A stretch of DNA of 64,000 bases from Pseudomonas kuykendallii (GTDB lineage: Bacteria; Pseudomonadota; Gammaproteobacteria; Pseudomonadales; Pseudomonadaceae), in contig NZ_FNNU01000005.1 of assembly GCF_900106975.1 (NCBI RefSeq), positions 62,001 through 126,000 of the forward strand, in the 5' to 3' direction. Position 1 is the stretch's first letter. The number at the start of each line of letters is the position of its first letter. The notes under the pieces were generated by a model. It did not search any database and was not told where the DNA came from. It saw only the letters and a list, made by a program, of their open reading frames with translations. The position numbers and the translations under genes were made by a program. Positions 32,227 to 40,736 of this stretch are shown piece by piece.

Positions 32227-33507
32227 TCAACCGCGTGCCGAACTGGCAGCTTCCTTGCGCAGGTGGGTCATCACCTGATCCGCGATATCGGCCAGGCGTT
32301 TGCCGCTGTCCATCGCCGTGCGCAGCAGCTGCTCGTGGGCGGCCTGCTCGCTCAGTTGATAGCGCTTCATCAGCAGGTTTTTCGCCTGATCGACGCGTTT
32401 ACGCTCGCTGAGGGTGCTGCGCGCGTCCTTCAATTCCTCGCCCAGTGCTTGCAGGCGCTGCGTCTGTTCGTGAACCAGGTCGAGGATCGAGCGGTTCAGC
32501 TGGCTGCCGATACCGTCCTGCGGCGAGCCGTCGAGCGCGGTGCCCTGGACGTTGAACAGCACCGGCTGGGTGTTCGCGGCATTCCCGACCAGGCGCTTGA
32601 GCAATGCGCGGTGGTTGTCGAGATCGGCGCCGGCATCGGCGATGCTCTGCCGGCAGCGTTGCAGCAGGTCCCGAGCCAGCAGGTTCTCGACCTGTTTCAT
32701 CGCATCGATGCGGCGGGTGCAGACGTCGAACCACAGCTCACCGAGATCGGCGTCCACCGTCGCGTTCTTCGCCGTGCGTTGCGCGACCCCGCGCAGCGAT
32801 CGCAATTGGGCCTCCATGTCGCCCGCCAGGAGATCCTCCCAGACCGCCAGCGCGGACGAGTTGGCGTACTCGCGGAAGATGTCGAAGCAGCGCTGCTGCC
32901 CTTCGAGCAGGTGGCGCATTCGTTCATGCTGCGCGTCGTCGAGGTAGCCGGCGGCGAACCCGGCGACGCCGGTCGCGCGCTCCTGGCCGGCGAGCTCCTT
33001 GCCCTGCATGAAGTTGAACATCGCCACCAGGGCGCGGGTGAGCTCGGGGTCGAGGGCGGTGTCGGCGGCCTCGAAGACCACGGCGAGCAGGCCACCGATC
33101 AGGCGGGTGAAGCCCGTCATCGCTTCGCTGGAGGTCACCCGCTGTTCGCGGACGCGGCGGCGCAGGCGCGGCAGGTCGTCGAGGCTGTAGAGGACGAAGG
33201 CGATCCGGTTGAGCAGCCGCGCCTTGTCCGTCGAGCCGCCGAGGTCGAGCTGCTCCAGGCAGTCGCGCAGCTGCTTCTCGCTGTGCCGGGACTCGTCGCT
33301 GAGGCGGTCGAGGGTGGTCAGCAGGCGCTCCTGAACGTTGCCCAGGTACATGTTCGAGTAGCCGCGCTCCTTCTGCAGGGCATGCACCAGCTGGCTGATC
33401 AGCGTTACCAGTTCGCAGGTGACGGCCAGGCTTTCCAGGCTCTGCAGTTCGCAGCGGCGGGCGGCGAGCATGAAGCGCAGGGCGGCGGGCATGCTGTCGT
33501 CGGTCAT
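32227..33507 (-). CDS. nasR: NIT-ANTAR nitrate/nitrite-responsive antiterminator (NasR-like)
   Basis: RNA-binding regulator that senses nitrate or nitrite and prevents termination in target leaders. It has 426 residues: a NIT sensor domain at about 35-290, beginning with the conserved QKERGYSNMYLG helix, and a C-terminal ANTAR three-helix domain at about 360-420 (LSERKRVDQAKNLLMKRYQL, then a helix with Ala-Ala and a closing helix). This is the domain order of Klebsiella NasR. It is the last gene of nasA-kinase-cobA-nasR and thus lies behind one of the leaders it should control. The P. aeruginosa cluster, as I recall it, uses separate NasS and NasT instead. Confidence 0.92.
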   Translation of the reverse strand: MTDDSMPAALRFMLAARRCELQSLESLAVTCELVTLISQLVHALQKERGYSNMYLGNVQERLLTTLDRLSDESRHSEKQLRDCLEQLDLGGSTDKARLLNRIAFVLYSLDDLPRLRRRVREQRVTSSEAMTGFTRLIGGLLAVVFEAADTALDPELTRALVAMFNFMQGKELAGQERATGVAGFAAGYLDDAQHERMRHLLEGQQRCFDIFREYANSSALAVWEDLLAGDMEAQLRSLRGVAQRTAKNATVDADLGELWFDVCTRRIDAMKQVENLLARDLLQRCRQSIADAGADLDNHRALLKRLVGNAANTQPVLFNVQGTALDGSPQDGIGSQLNRSILDLVHEQTQRLQALGEELKDARSTLSERKRVDQAKNLLMKRYQLSEQAAHEQLLRTAMDSGKRLADIADQVMTHLRKEAASSARG

Positions 33508-33519
33508 GGTCTTGCTCCT

Positions 33520-34284
33520 TCAAAGGATCGCGGCCGCTCCATGGTCGCGCATGGATGCACCGGCGAGCTGATGCACGTGGTATGCCGCCACTTCGCCGAT
33601 CACCAGCACGGCAGGGCTTTGCAGGGCGAAGTCCGCGGCGTCCCGTTGCATGCGCGAGAGCGTGGAGCGGCACTCGCGCTGGCCCGGCAGCGAGGCCTGC
33701 TCGATCATCGCCACCGGGGTGTCGGCCGGGAGGCCTCCGGCCAGAAGATGATTGCGGGTTTCGCCCAGCTTGGCCACGCCCATGTAGACCACCAGCGTCG
33801 TGCCGCTGCGCGCCAGGGCCGACCAGTCGGGGCTGGCGCCGTCCTCGGTATGCGCCGTGACCAGGGTGACTCCGCGAGCCACGCCGCGCAGGGTAAGCGG
33901 GATGCCGCACTGGGTGGCGGCGGCCAGCCCGGCGGTGATGCCGTTGACGATTTCGCAGGCGACGCCGTGCCCGGCCAGCCATGCCGCTTCTTCGCCGCCA
34001 CGGCCGAAGATGCACGGGTCGCCGCCCTTCAGGCGTGCCACGCAGCGGCCCTGGCGGGCGTAGCGCAGCATCAGGCGCTGGATGAATGCCTGCGGGGTGG
34101 AGCGGCAGCCGCCGCGCTTGCCGACGCGCAGGACGCGCGCCTGCGGACAGTGCGCGAGGACCTGCGGATTGACCAGGTCGTCGAGCAGCACCACCTCGGC
34201 CTCGCCCAGGGCACGCACGGCCTTGAGGGTGAGGAGTTCCGGATCGCCGGGGCCGGCGCCGATCAGCCAGACTTTCGCGTTCAT
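33520..34284 (-). CDS. cobA: Uroporphyrinogen-III C-methyltransferase
   Basis: Makes precorrin-2 from uroporphyrinogen III with two SAM molecules, the first step to siroheme needed by NirB. The 254-residue single-domain SUMT has VWLIGAGPGDPELLTLKA at the N terminus, the substrate loop RLKGGDPCIFGRGGEE and the SAM-binding GITAGLAAATQCGIPLT. No CysG-type N-terminal domain is present, so the dehydrogenase/ferrochelatase step must come from elsewhere. It lies 12 bases upstream of nasR in the nasA transcription unit. Confidence 0.95.
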   Translation of the reverse strand: MNAKVWLIGAGPGDPELLTLKAVRALGEAEVVLLDDLVNPQVLAHCPQARVLRVGKRGGCRSTPQAFIQRLMLRYARQGRCVARLKGGDPCIFGRGGEEAAWLAGHGVACEIVNGITAGLAAATQCGIPLTLRGVARGVTLVTAHTEDGASPDWSALARSGTTLVVYMGVAKLGETRNHLLAGGLPADTPVAMIEQASLPGQRECRSTLSRMQRDAADFALQSPAVLVIGEVAAYHVHQLAGASMRDHGAAAIL

Positions 34285-34318
34285 TCGATTTACCTCGTCA
34301 GGTGGTTGGCGGTCGGTC

Positions 34319-35983
34319 TCAGTGCCGATAGAGCCAGGTGAGGATCAGTACCAGGTTGAGCAACAACGACAGCCCGGCGATCGCCCGCCAGGTTTTCAGG
34401 GGTTCGCGCTGCAACAGCGGGCGCGCGAGGGTGGGCGGCTGGCGTTCGCCCTGTTCCAGCTGCAGCAGGGCTTCTTCGGCGGTTTCGAAACGGTCGGCCG
34501 GATCGCTGGCCAGGCAACGCGCCAGCCAGGCGTCGAGCCAGGCCGGCAGTTCCGGCCGGCGTCGGGCCGCACTCGCCGGCGGCGAATGGAAGCGTGGAAC
34601 CTGGAACGCCTCGACCTCGCCGTAGGGAAATTGCCCGGTGAGCAGCCGATGCAGGGTGACGCCGACGGCGAACAGGTCCTGGCGCGGCTCAGGCTCGGCG
34701 CCGTGATAGCACTCCGGGGCGATGTAGCTGGGGGTGCCCGGCAGGCCGTAGGCACCGTCGCGCGACAGTCCGGGGCAATAGGCCAGGCCGAAATCCAGCA
34801 GGCGCAGCTCGCCGTCCACACCACGGTGCAGGTTCTCCGGCTTGATGTCGCGGTGCAGGATGTTGCGCCGGTGCAACTGGCCGACCGCGCGTAGCAGGCG
34901 CGTCGCGCAATCCAGCCATTCGCCCAGCGGCAAGGGGCCGTCCGCCTCGAGCTGCTCGGCGAGGCTGCGACCGGCGTACTCGCGCTGCACGTAGTACAGG
35001 TGGCGACGCTGGGGCAGCGGATGGATTTCGACGAAGGCGCGGCCCGGCACGCGGCGCTGCAACCATTCCTCCATCATCAGTGCCTGTGCGGCCGATCCAT
35101 CCTCGGCCAACGCGGCGGGCAGCGTCTTCAGCAGCCAGTGCCGGCCCTGCTCGTCGGCCACGCGATAGCGCCGCGACTGCTGCGATTCACTGAGCAGCGC
35201 CAGCATCTGCCAGCCCTCGAAACGCTGGCCCGGCTTGAGCACCGGCGCCGGTGGCCAACTGGCGGCCTGGTCCTGCCAGTCGCTTTCCGGCAGCGCTTCC
35301 ACGCGGATCAGCAGCGCGCTGGCATTGTCCTGGCTGCCGGCGCAGTGCGCGGCATGCACCAGCGCCTGCGCGGCGGAGCGAGGGTCGTCGGTGGCCTGCA
35401 GCACGCTGCGCACGCCCGCGTCGCCCAGCGTGCTCCACACGCCGTCGCTGAGCAGCAGGAGGGTGTCGCCGACGTTCAGTTCGCCCTCGCTGAAGTCGGC
35501 CACCAGGTGACTTTCCAGGCCCAGGGCACGGGTCAGCACATGCTGCATGCCTGGCTGCTGCCAGACATGGTCCTGGCTCAGCCGGCGCAGTTCGGCGTCG
35601 CGCCAGCGGTAGGCCCGGCAATCGCCGACATGCGCGAGGGTGAAGCGCCGCCCGCGCAGCACCAGCGCCGACAGGGTGGTCAGCAGCGGCTGGCCGTTGC
35701 CGGCGGTCTGCAGCCAGCGGTTCTGCGCCTGCAGCAGTTTTTCCAGGCTCTGCGCCACGCTCCAGGTTTCCGGCGTGGCGTAGTAGTCCTGCGCCAGCGC
35801 CTGAACGCTGGTTTGCGCCGCCAGGCGGCCATCGGCGCAGTAGCTCACGCCGTCGGCCAGGGCGAACAGGCAGCCTTTGCTGCCGGCCAGCGAGGGCTCC
35901 GGGAGCACGCTGCGCAACGCGTCCTGGTTCTCCTCGCGCGGGCCGGTGGCGCTGGCTTCGCCGATGACGAGCTTGAGCGACAT
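34319..35983 (-). CDS. Bifunctional PP2C phosphatase / Ser-Thr protein kinase, membrane-anchored
   Basis: A fusion of two opposing activities, 554 residues. A PP2C-type phosphatase occupies about 1-240 (REENQDA, FALADGVS, HVGDCRAYRW, LLSDGVW). An eukaryotic-like kinase occupies about 265-520 (ATP Lys in HWLLKTLP, HRDIKPENL, DFG, and APE in YIAPECYHG), with one C-terminal membrane helix (about 530-550). The PP2C motif reads ADGVS rather than DGMGG, so a metal ligand loop is altered. It starts 8 bases after the nasA stop and precedes cobA, so it is co-expressed with nitrate uptake. Its substrate is unknown; the transporter NasA or the reductases are candidates by context only. Confidence 0.92.
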   Translation of the reverse strand: MSLKLVIGEASATGPREENQDALRSVLPEPSLAGSKGCLFALADGVSYCADGRLAAQTSVQALAQDYYATPETWSVAQSLEKLLQAQNRWLQTAGNGQPLLTTLSALVLRGRRFTLAHVGDCRAYRWRDAELRRLSQDHVWQQPGMQHVLTRALGLESHLVADFSEGELNVGDTLLLLSDGVWSTLGDAGVRSVLQATDDPRSAAQALVHAAHCAGSQDNASALLIRVEALPESDWQDQAASWPPAPVLKPGQRFEGWQMLALLSESQQSRRYRVADEQGRHWLLKTLPAALAEDGSAAQALMMEEWLQRRVPGRAFVEIHPLPQRRHLYYVQREYAGRSLAEQLEADGPLPLGEWLDCATRLLRAVGQLHRRNILHRDIKPENLHRGVDGELRLLDFGLAYCPGLSRDGAYGLPGTPSYIAPECYHGAEPEPRQDLFAVGVTLHRLLTGQFPYGEVEAFQVPRFHSPPASAARRRPELPAWLDAWLARCLASDPADRFETAEEALLQLEQGERQPPTLARPLLQREPLKTWRAIAGLSLLLNLVLILTWLYRH

Positions 35984-35991
35984 GCGCGGGC

Positions 35992-37203
35992 TCAGACGCG
36001 TGCTGCGGTGGAGGCCGCGGAGCCCCAGGTGGTGCGCCAGCGACGCTTGACGCCGCACAGGCCGAACCAGGCAACTACCGCCAGGCTGGCGAACAGCCAC
36101 AGGCCGAGCTGGTAATCGCCGGTCGCCTGCTTCACCGCACCGAGGCCGGACACCAGCAGGAAGCCGCCGATGCCGCCGGCCATCCCGATCAATCCGGTCA
36201 TCACACCGATCTCGCGATGAAAGCGCTGCGGCACCAGCTGGAACACCGCGCCGTTGCCCGCACCAAGGCTGAGCAGCGCGACCACGAACAGGCTCAGTGC
36301 CACCAGCGAACTGGAAATGTGGAAGCCGACGGCGGCGATGCAGATGGCGGCGAGGGTGTACATCGCCAGCAGGCTGCGGATGCCGCCGATACGGTCGGCC
36401 AGCGCGCCACCCAGTGGGCGGAACAGGCTGCCGCCGAACACGCAGGCGGCGGTGTAATAACCGGCCGTCACCGGGTCGAGGCCATACTGGTCGTGGAAGT
36501 AGCCGGGCAGGGCGCTGGCCAGGCCGAGGAAGCCGCCGAAGGTCACGCTGTAGAAGAACATGAACCACCAGCTGTCCTTGTCGCCGAGGGCGCGGGCATA
36601 GTCGGCCATCCGCTTCGGTGCCGGTCGCCGGGGGGCATTACGGGCGCAGAGCACGAACAGCGCGAGGGTGATCACCAGCGGAATCAGGGCAAAGCCGAAC
36701 ACGTCGTTCCAGCCGAACATCTTCGCCAGCGCCGGCGCGAACAGCGCGGCGAACACCGTGCCGGAGTTGCCGGCACCGGCGATGCCCATCGCCTTGCCCT
36801 GGTGCTGCGGTGGATACCACTGCGACGCCAGCGGCAGCGCGACGGCGAAGGAGGCGCCGGCAAAGCCGAGGAACAGCCCGAGCAGCAGCGTTTGCTCGTA
36901 ACTGTGCACACCCGCCAGCCAGGCCACCGCCAGCGCGGCGATGACCACGCACTGGCCGAAGATGCCGGCGGTCTTGGGCGACGTCCGATCGGCGAACAAG
37001 CCGAGGATCAGGCGGAACACCGCCCCGGCGAGAATCGGCGTGGCGACCATCATCGAGCGCTGCTGGGTGGTCAGTTGCAGGTCGGTGGCGATCTGCACGG
37101 CCATCGGCCCGAGCAGATACCAGACCATGAAGCTCAGGTCGAAATACAGAAAGGCCGCGAACAGCGTCGGCGTGTGGCCGGCTTTCAGGAAACTGGAGTT
37201 CAT
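35992..37203 (-). CDS. nasA: Nitrate/nitrite transporter (MFS, NNP family)
   Basis: Imports nitrate for assimilation. The 403-residue protein has 12 predicted helices and nitrate-porter signatures such as GFAGASFAVALPLASQWYPPQHQGKAMGIAGAGNSGT and GAGNGAVFQLVPQRF in the second half. The start at 37203 follows AGGGG. It has its own sigma-54 promoter and a leader with an intrinsic terminator ending 29 bases before the start codon. It heads the unit nasA-PP2C/kinase-cobA-nasR. Confidence 0.96.
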   Translation of the reverse strand: MNSSFLKAGHTPTLFAAFLYFDLSFMVWYLLGPMAVQIATDLQLTTQQRSMMVATPILAGAVFRLILGLFADRTSPKTAGIFGQCVVIAALAVAWLAGVHSYEQTLLLGLFLGFAGASFAVALPLASQWYPPQHQGKAMGIAGAGNSGTVFAALFAPALAKMFGWNDVFGFALIPLVITLALFVLCARNAPRRPAPKRMADYARALGDKDSWWFMFFYSVTFGGFLGLASALPGYFHDQYGLDPVTAGYYTAACVFGGSLFRPLGGALADRIGGIRSLLAMYTLAAICIAAVGFHISSSLVALSLFVVALLSLGAGNGAVFQLVPQRFHREIGVMTGLIGMAGGIGGFLLVSGLGAVKQATGDYQLGLWLFASLAVVAWFGLCGVKRRWRTTWGSAASTAARV

Positions 37204-37231
37204 CGTGAATCCCCTCATCTTTTTCAGGCGC

Positions 37232-37281
37232 AAAAAAAAACGCCAGAGCATCGTCCCGTTTACGGGGTGGATGCCCTGACG
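37232..37281 (-). terminator. Attenuator terminator in the nasA leader
   Basis: On the minus strand the arms CGTCAGGGCATC and GATGCTCTGGCG pair over 12 base pairs (two G-U), with an inner CCCGT/ACGGG hairpin, followed by nine T. Any nasA transcript from the promoter at 37331-37346 must cross it, so it can only work as a conditional terminator. Confidence 0.9.
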
Positions 37282-37317
37282 CCTTTGTCAGGAGGTGGAT
37301 GACCATGGGGATCATCC
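37275..37317 (-). promoter_or_regulatory. Candidate ANTAR-binding leader element of nasA
   Basis: Hairpin CCTGAC-AAAGGC-GTCAGG (37292-37275) has a perfect 6-bp stem and a hexaloop with A at position 1 and G at position 4, the pattern recognised by ANTAR domains. Its 3' arm is the 5' arm of the terminator, so the two folds exclude each other. A second hairpin, GGATGATC/GGTCATCC (37317-37297), lies at the very 5' end of the leader; its loop does not match the hexaloop rule. Confidence 0.78.
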
Positions 37318-37330
37318 GCGTTTTGGTAAA

Positions 37331-37346
37331 TGCAAGGAGCAGGCCA
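37331..37346 (-). promoter_or_regulatory. Sigma-54 promoter of nasA
   Basis: The minus strand reads TGGCCTGCTCCTTGCA, with GG-N10-GC and the TTGCA -12 element intact. The predicted start near 37321 gives a leader of about 118 bases. Confidence 0.82.
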
Positions 37347-37516
37347 TTGGATGGCATTCGAGCGCCGGAAAACGTATTTGCGGCGCAGTGGCCCTAATCT
37401 GCAGGTATCCAGGCGCAGACCGCGCCCCGTGGGGCCGCAATGCACTTCTTCGCGTTGGATTTCCTGCTGCCAAGTAGTGCGCTCGACATCGTTTTGGTGC
37501 GCTTTTCGCGCAGCGA

Positions 37517-37891
37517 TTACACGCTGTCGAAAACCTCCACCCTGTCGCCGCGCAAGCGCACTGGCCAGGCCCGCAGGCGTTGGTCTGGATACTCCACGCA
37601 ACTGCCGTCTTCCAGGCGGAAGTGCTGCTTGTACAGCGGCGAGGCGATGACCAGTTCGCCGCCGAGCTGGCCGACGATGCCGCGGCCGATCACGTTGGCC
37701 GATGATTTCGGGTCGCGGTTGTCGAGGGCATAGAGCGGCCGGTCGGCCTGCTGCGGCAGGTAGAACAGCGCGATCTGCCGACCCTCGAGCAGCACCACCA
37801 CGCCGGACTCGGCGACCAGGTCGCGCTCGCCGCAGACCTCGCGCCAGTGGTTGTCGCCCATCGCCGCGGGCGTTTCTCTCGAGGTGTTCAT
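37517..37891 (-). CDS. nirD: Nitrite reductase [NAD(P)H] small subunit
   Basis: Small subunit of the assimilatory siroheme nitrite reductase. The 124-residue Rieske-like fold lacks the Cys/His cluster ligands, as usual for NirD. It ends with LYKQHFRLEDGSCVEYPDQRLRAWPVR. The ATG shares a base with the nirB stop (TGATG), so translation is coupled. It is followed by a 313-base spacer holding the nasA promoter and leader. Confidence 0.93.
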   Translation of the reverse strand: MNTSRETPAAMGDNHWREVCGERDLVAESGVVVLLEGRQIALFYLPQQADRPLYALDNRDPKSSANVIGRGIVGQLGGELVIASPLYKQHFRLEDGSCVEYPDQRLRAWPVRLRGDRVEVFDSV

Positions 37892-40449
37892 CAGACGCTC
37901 TCCACGGTCAGGGGAATCAGTTCGGGTTCGTTGGCGTTTGCCGGGCGGCGCTGGCCGCGCTCCTTGACGAAGCGGATGTCGGGGTCGCCGCCGCGGTCGT
38001 TGACGAAGGTGCGGAAGCGCTTGAGCTTGTCCGGGTCGGCGAGGGCGTTCGCCCATTCGCATTCGTAACGGTCCACCACCAGTTGCATCTGCGCCTCCAG
38101 TTCGCCGGCCAGGCTCAGGCTGTCGTCGATGACCACGGCCTTGAGGTAGTCGAGCCCGCCCTCCAGCGATTCGCGCCAGACCGAGGTGCGCTGCAGCTTG
38201 TCGGCGGTGCGGATGTAGAACATCAGCAGGCGGTCGATGGTGCGGATCAGGGTTTCGTCGTCGAGGTCGGTGGCGAACAACTCGGCATGTCGCGGACGCA
38301 TGCCGCCGTTGCCGCAGACGTAAAGGTTCCAGCCGTGTTCGGTGGCGATCACGCCGATGTCCTTGCTCTGCGCCTCGGCGCACTCTCGGGTGCAACCGGA
38401 CACCGCGAACTTGAGCTTGTGCGGCGAACGCAGGCCCTTGTAGCGGTGCTCGATGCGCAGCGCCATCTTCACGCTGTCCTGCACGCCGTAGCGGCACCAG
38501 GTGCTGCCGACGCAGGACTTCACCGTGCGTGTGGATTTGCCGTAGGCGTGGCCGGTCTCGAAGCCGGCGACGATCAGTTCGCCCCAGATGTCCGGCAGTT
38601 CATGCAGCTGCGCGCCGAACAGGTCGATACGCTGGCCGCCGGTGATCTTGGTGTAGAGGTCGTATTTCTTCGCCACCGCGCCGATGGCGATCAGCCCGTC
38701 CGGGGTGATCTCGCCGCCGGGAATGCGCGGCACCACCGAATAGGTGCCGTTCTTCTGCATGTTGGCCATGAAGGTGTCGTTGGTGTCCTGCAACGGCACC
38801 AACGAAGGCTCCATGATCGGCCGATTCCAGCAGGATGCGAGGATCGAGCCCACCACCGGCTTGCAGATGTCGCAGCCGACTTCGCCCTTGCCGTGGCGGG
38901 CGAGCAGGGTGTCGAAACTTTCGATGCCTTCCACGCGGACGATGCCGTAGAGCTCCTGGCGGGTGAAGGCGAAATGCTCGCAGAGGCTCTTGTCGACGGC
39001 GACGCCACGGGCGCTCAGTTCGTGCTCGAAGACCTGCTTGAGCAGGGCGCTGCAGCCGCCGCAGCCGGTGCCGGCCCTGGTCGCGGCCTTGAGTTCGCCG
39101 AGGTCGGTGATGCCGGCGTCGACCTGGCAGCACACCGCGCCCTTGCTGACGTTGTGGCAGGAGCAAATGGTCGCTGTCGCGGGGAGCGCGTCGACGCCCA
39201 GTGCCGGCGCGGACTCGCCGCGCGGCAGGATCAGGCTGGCCGGGTCGGCGGGCAGGGCGATGCCGTTCTGCGCGTATTGCAGGAGGGTGTCGTAGTAGCT
39301 GTTGTCGCCGACCAGCACCGCGCCGAGTACCTGCTTGCCGTCGGCGGAAACCACCAGGCGGCGGTAGCTGGCGGTGGCTTCGTCGATGTAGCGGTAGCTG
39401 CGCGAGCCGGCGCTGGCGCCATGGGCGTCGCCAATGGAGCCGACGTCCACGCCGAGCAGCTTGAGCTTGGTCGACATGTCGGCGCCGAGGAATGGCTCGC
39501 ACGGCTGTCCGCAGAGTTCGGCGGCGGCCTTGCGCGCCATCCGGTAGCCCGGCGCGACCAGGCCGAAGACGCTGCCGTTCCAGGCGGCGCATTCGCCGAT
39601 GGCGTAGATATCGGCGTCGCTGCTGCGGCAGTGCTCGTCGACGGCGATGCCGCCGCGCGGTCCGAGTTCCAGCCCGCACTGGCGGGCGAGGGCGTCCTGC
39701 GGGCGGATACCGGCGGAGAACACGATCAGATCGGTTTCCAGGAACTCGCCCTCTGCGAAGTTCATCCGGTAGCGGTACTGCTCGCCGGCGCTGATCGACT
39801 GGGTAGCGCGCGACAGGTGCACGCCGACGCCCAGTGCCTCGATGCGTGCCTTCAGCGCCGCGCCGCCGTGGTCGTCCAGTTGCACCGGCATCAGGCGCGG
39901 GGCGAACTCCACGACATGCGCTTCCAGGCCGAGGGATTTCAGCGCGTTGGCCGCTTCCAGGCCGAGCAGGCCACCGCCAACCACCACGCCACGGCGCGCC
40001 TGGCTGGCGGCGGCACGAATGGTGTCAAGGTCGTCGAGGGTGCGGTAGACCAGGCGTGAATTGCCCTCGGCGCCCTCGATGGGCGGCACGAACGGGTAGG
40101 AGCCGGTGGCCAGCACCAGCTTGTCGTAGGGGAAGCAGCCGTTGGCGGTGATCACTTCGTGGCGCTGGCGGTCGATCTCCAGCACCGGCGTGCCCAGATG
40201 CAGCGTCAGGCCCGGCTGCTGGTAGAACGCCGCGTCGCCCATGGCCAGCGACTCGGCATCGCGTCCGCCAAAGTATTCGGACAGGTGCACACGATCGTAG
40301 GCGCGCTGGCCTTCCTCGCCGAACACATGGATGCGGTAGCGCTGCTGGGCACCCATGGCGACCAGTTGCTCGACGCAGTGGTGGCCGACCATGCCGTTGC
40401 CGATCACTATCAGCGTCTGCACAGAATTGAAGGAGGTGGCTGAGTTCAT
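37891..40449 (-). CDS. nirB: Assimilatory nitrite reductase [NAD(P)H] large subunit
   Basis: Reduces nitrite to ammonium with six electrons from NAD(P)H. It has 852 residues. The FAD/NAD part (about 1-400) has VIGNGMVGHH and LATGSYPFVPP. A BFD-like [2Fe-2S] domain follows (CSCHNV...GTGCGGCSALL). The siroheme/[4Fe-4S] domain carries its four Cys in CVGSTWC and SGCTREC. It has a divergent nitrate reductase gene upstream and its own sigma-54 promoter and attenuated leader. Confidence 0.97.
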   Translation of the reverse strand: MNSATSFNSVQTLIVIGNGMVGHHCVEQLVAMGAQQRYRIHVFGEEGQRAYDRVHLSEYFGGRDAESLAMGDAAFYQQPGLTLHLGTPVLEIDRQRHEVITANGCFPYDKLVLATGSYPFVPPIEGAEGNSRLVYRTLDDLDTIRAAASQARRGVVVGGGLLGLEAANALKSLGLEAHVVEFAPRLMPVQLDDHGGAALKARIEALGVGVHLSRATQSISAGEQYRYRMNFAEGEFLETDLIVFSAGIRPQDALARQCGLELGPRGGIAVDEHCRSSDADIYAIGECAAWNGSVFGLVAPGYRMARKAAAELCGQPCEPFLGADMSTKLKLLGVDVGSIGDAHGASAGSRSYRYIDEATASYRRLVVSADGKQVLGAVLVGDNSYYDTLLQYAQNGIALPADPASLILPRGESAPALGVDALPATATICSCHNVSKGAVCCQVDAGITDLGELKAATRAGTGCGGCSALLKQVFEHELSARGVAVDKSLCEHFAFTRQELYGIVRVEGIESFDTLLARHGKGEVGCDICKPVVGSILASCWNRPIMEPSLVPLQDTNDTFMANMQKNGTYSVVPRIPGGEITPDGLIAIGAVAKKYDLYTKITGGQRIDLFGAQLHELPDIWGELIVAGFETGHAYGKSTRTVKSCVGSTWCRYGVQDSVKMALRIEHRYKGLRSPHKLKFAVSGCTRECAEAQSKDIGVIATEHGWNLYVCGNGGMRPRHAELFATDLDDETLIRTIDRLLMFYIRTADKLQRTSVWRESLEGGLDYLKAVVIDDSLSLAGELEAQMQLVVDRYECEWANALADPDKLKRFRTFVNDRGGDPDIRFVKERGQRRPANANEPELIPLTVESV

Positions 40450-40482
40450 GGGTTACCCCGACCGATACGGTTTTCTGGAGGC

Positions 40483-40519
40483 AAAAAAAAGCGCCCGGGA
40501 CCTTTCGGTCCGCGGGCGC
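40483..40519 (-). terminator. Attenuator terminator in the nirB leader
   Basis: On the minus strand GCGCCCG-c-GGACC-GAAA-GGTCC-CGGGCGC is followed by eight T, 33 bases before the nirB start. It has a strong stem with one bulged base and a GNRA tetraloop. Confidence 0.92.
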
Positions 40520-40526
40520 CTTTGCC
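40515..40526 (-). promoter_or_regulatory. Candidate ANTAR-binding hairpin of the nirB leader
   Basis: The minus strand reads GGC-AAAGGC-GCC, with the same hexaloop AAAGGC (A1, G4) as in the nasA and nitrate reductase leaders. The stem is short here. It overlaps the 5' arm of the terminator, so the two structures compete. Confidence 0.7.
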
Positions 40527-40614
40527 TGTTCTTCACATGAATTGTGGTGCCGTTCGCCAGGCTGCCTGGCGGAGCGTTGCGGTCTTCGACGGCACGCTGC
40601 GGCGAATGGACCGA

Positions 40615-40630
40615 TGCAGCGGCCATGCCA
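40615..40630 (-). promoter_or_regulatory. Sigma-54 promoter of nirBD
   Basis: The minus strand reads TGGCATGGCCGCTGCA, with GG-N10-GC. The start is predicted near 40605, giving a leader of about 155 bases. The leader also contains a perfect CGCCAGG/CCTGGCG hairpin at about 40557-40573. Confidence 0.8.
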
Positions 40631-40736
40631 GAACGGTCTCCGTGCCCGTATTCCTCGCGGCGGAAAAACCGCCAGGCCAGGAACGACGCTCCTTTGCGTC
40701 CGCTCGGACGGCCTTGCCAGCGGCCTTCCAACGGGA

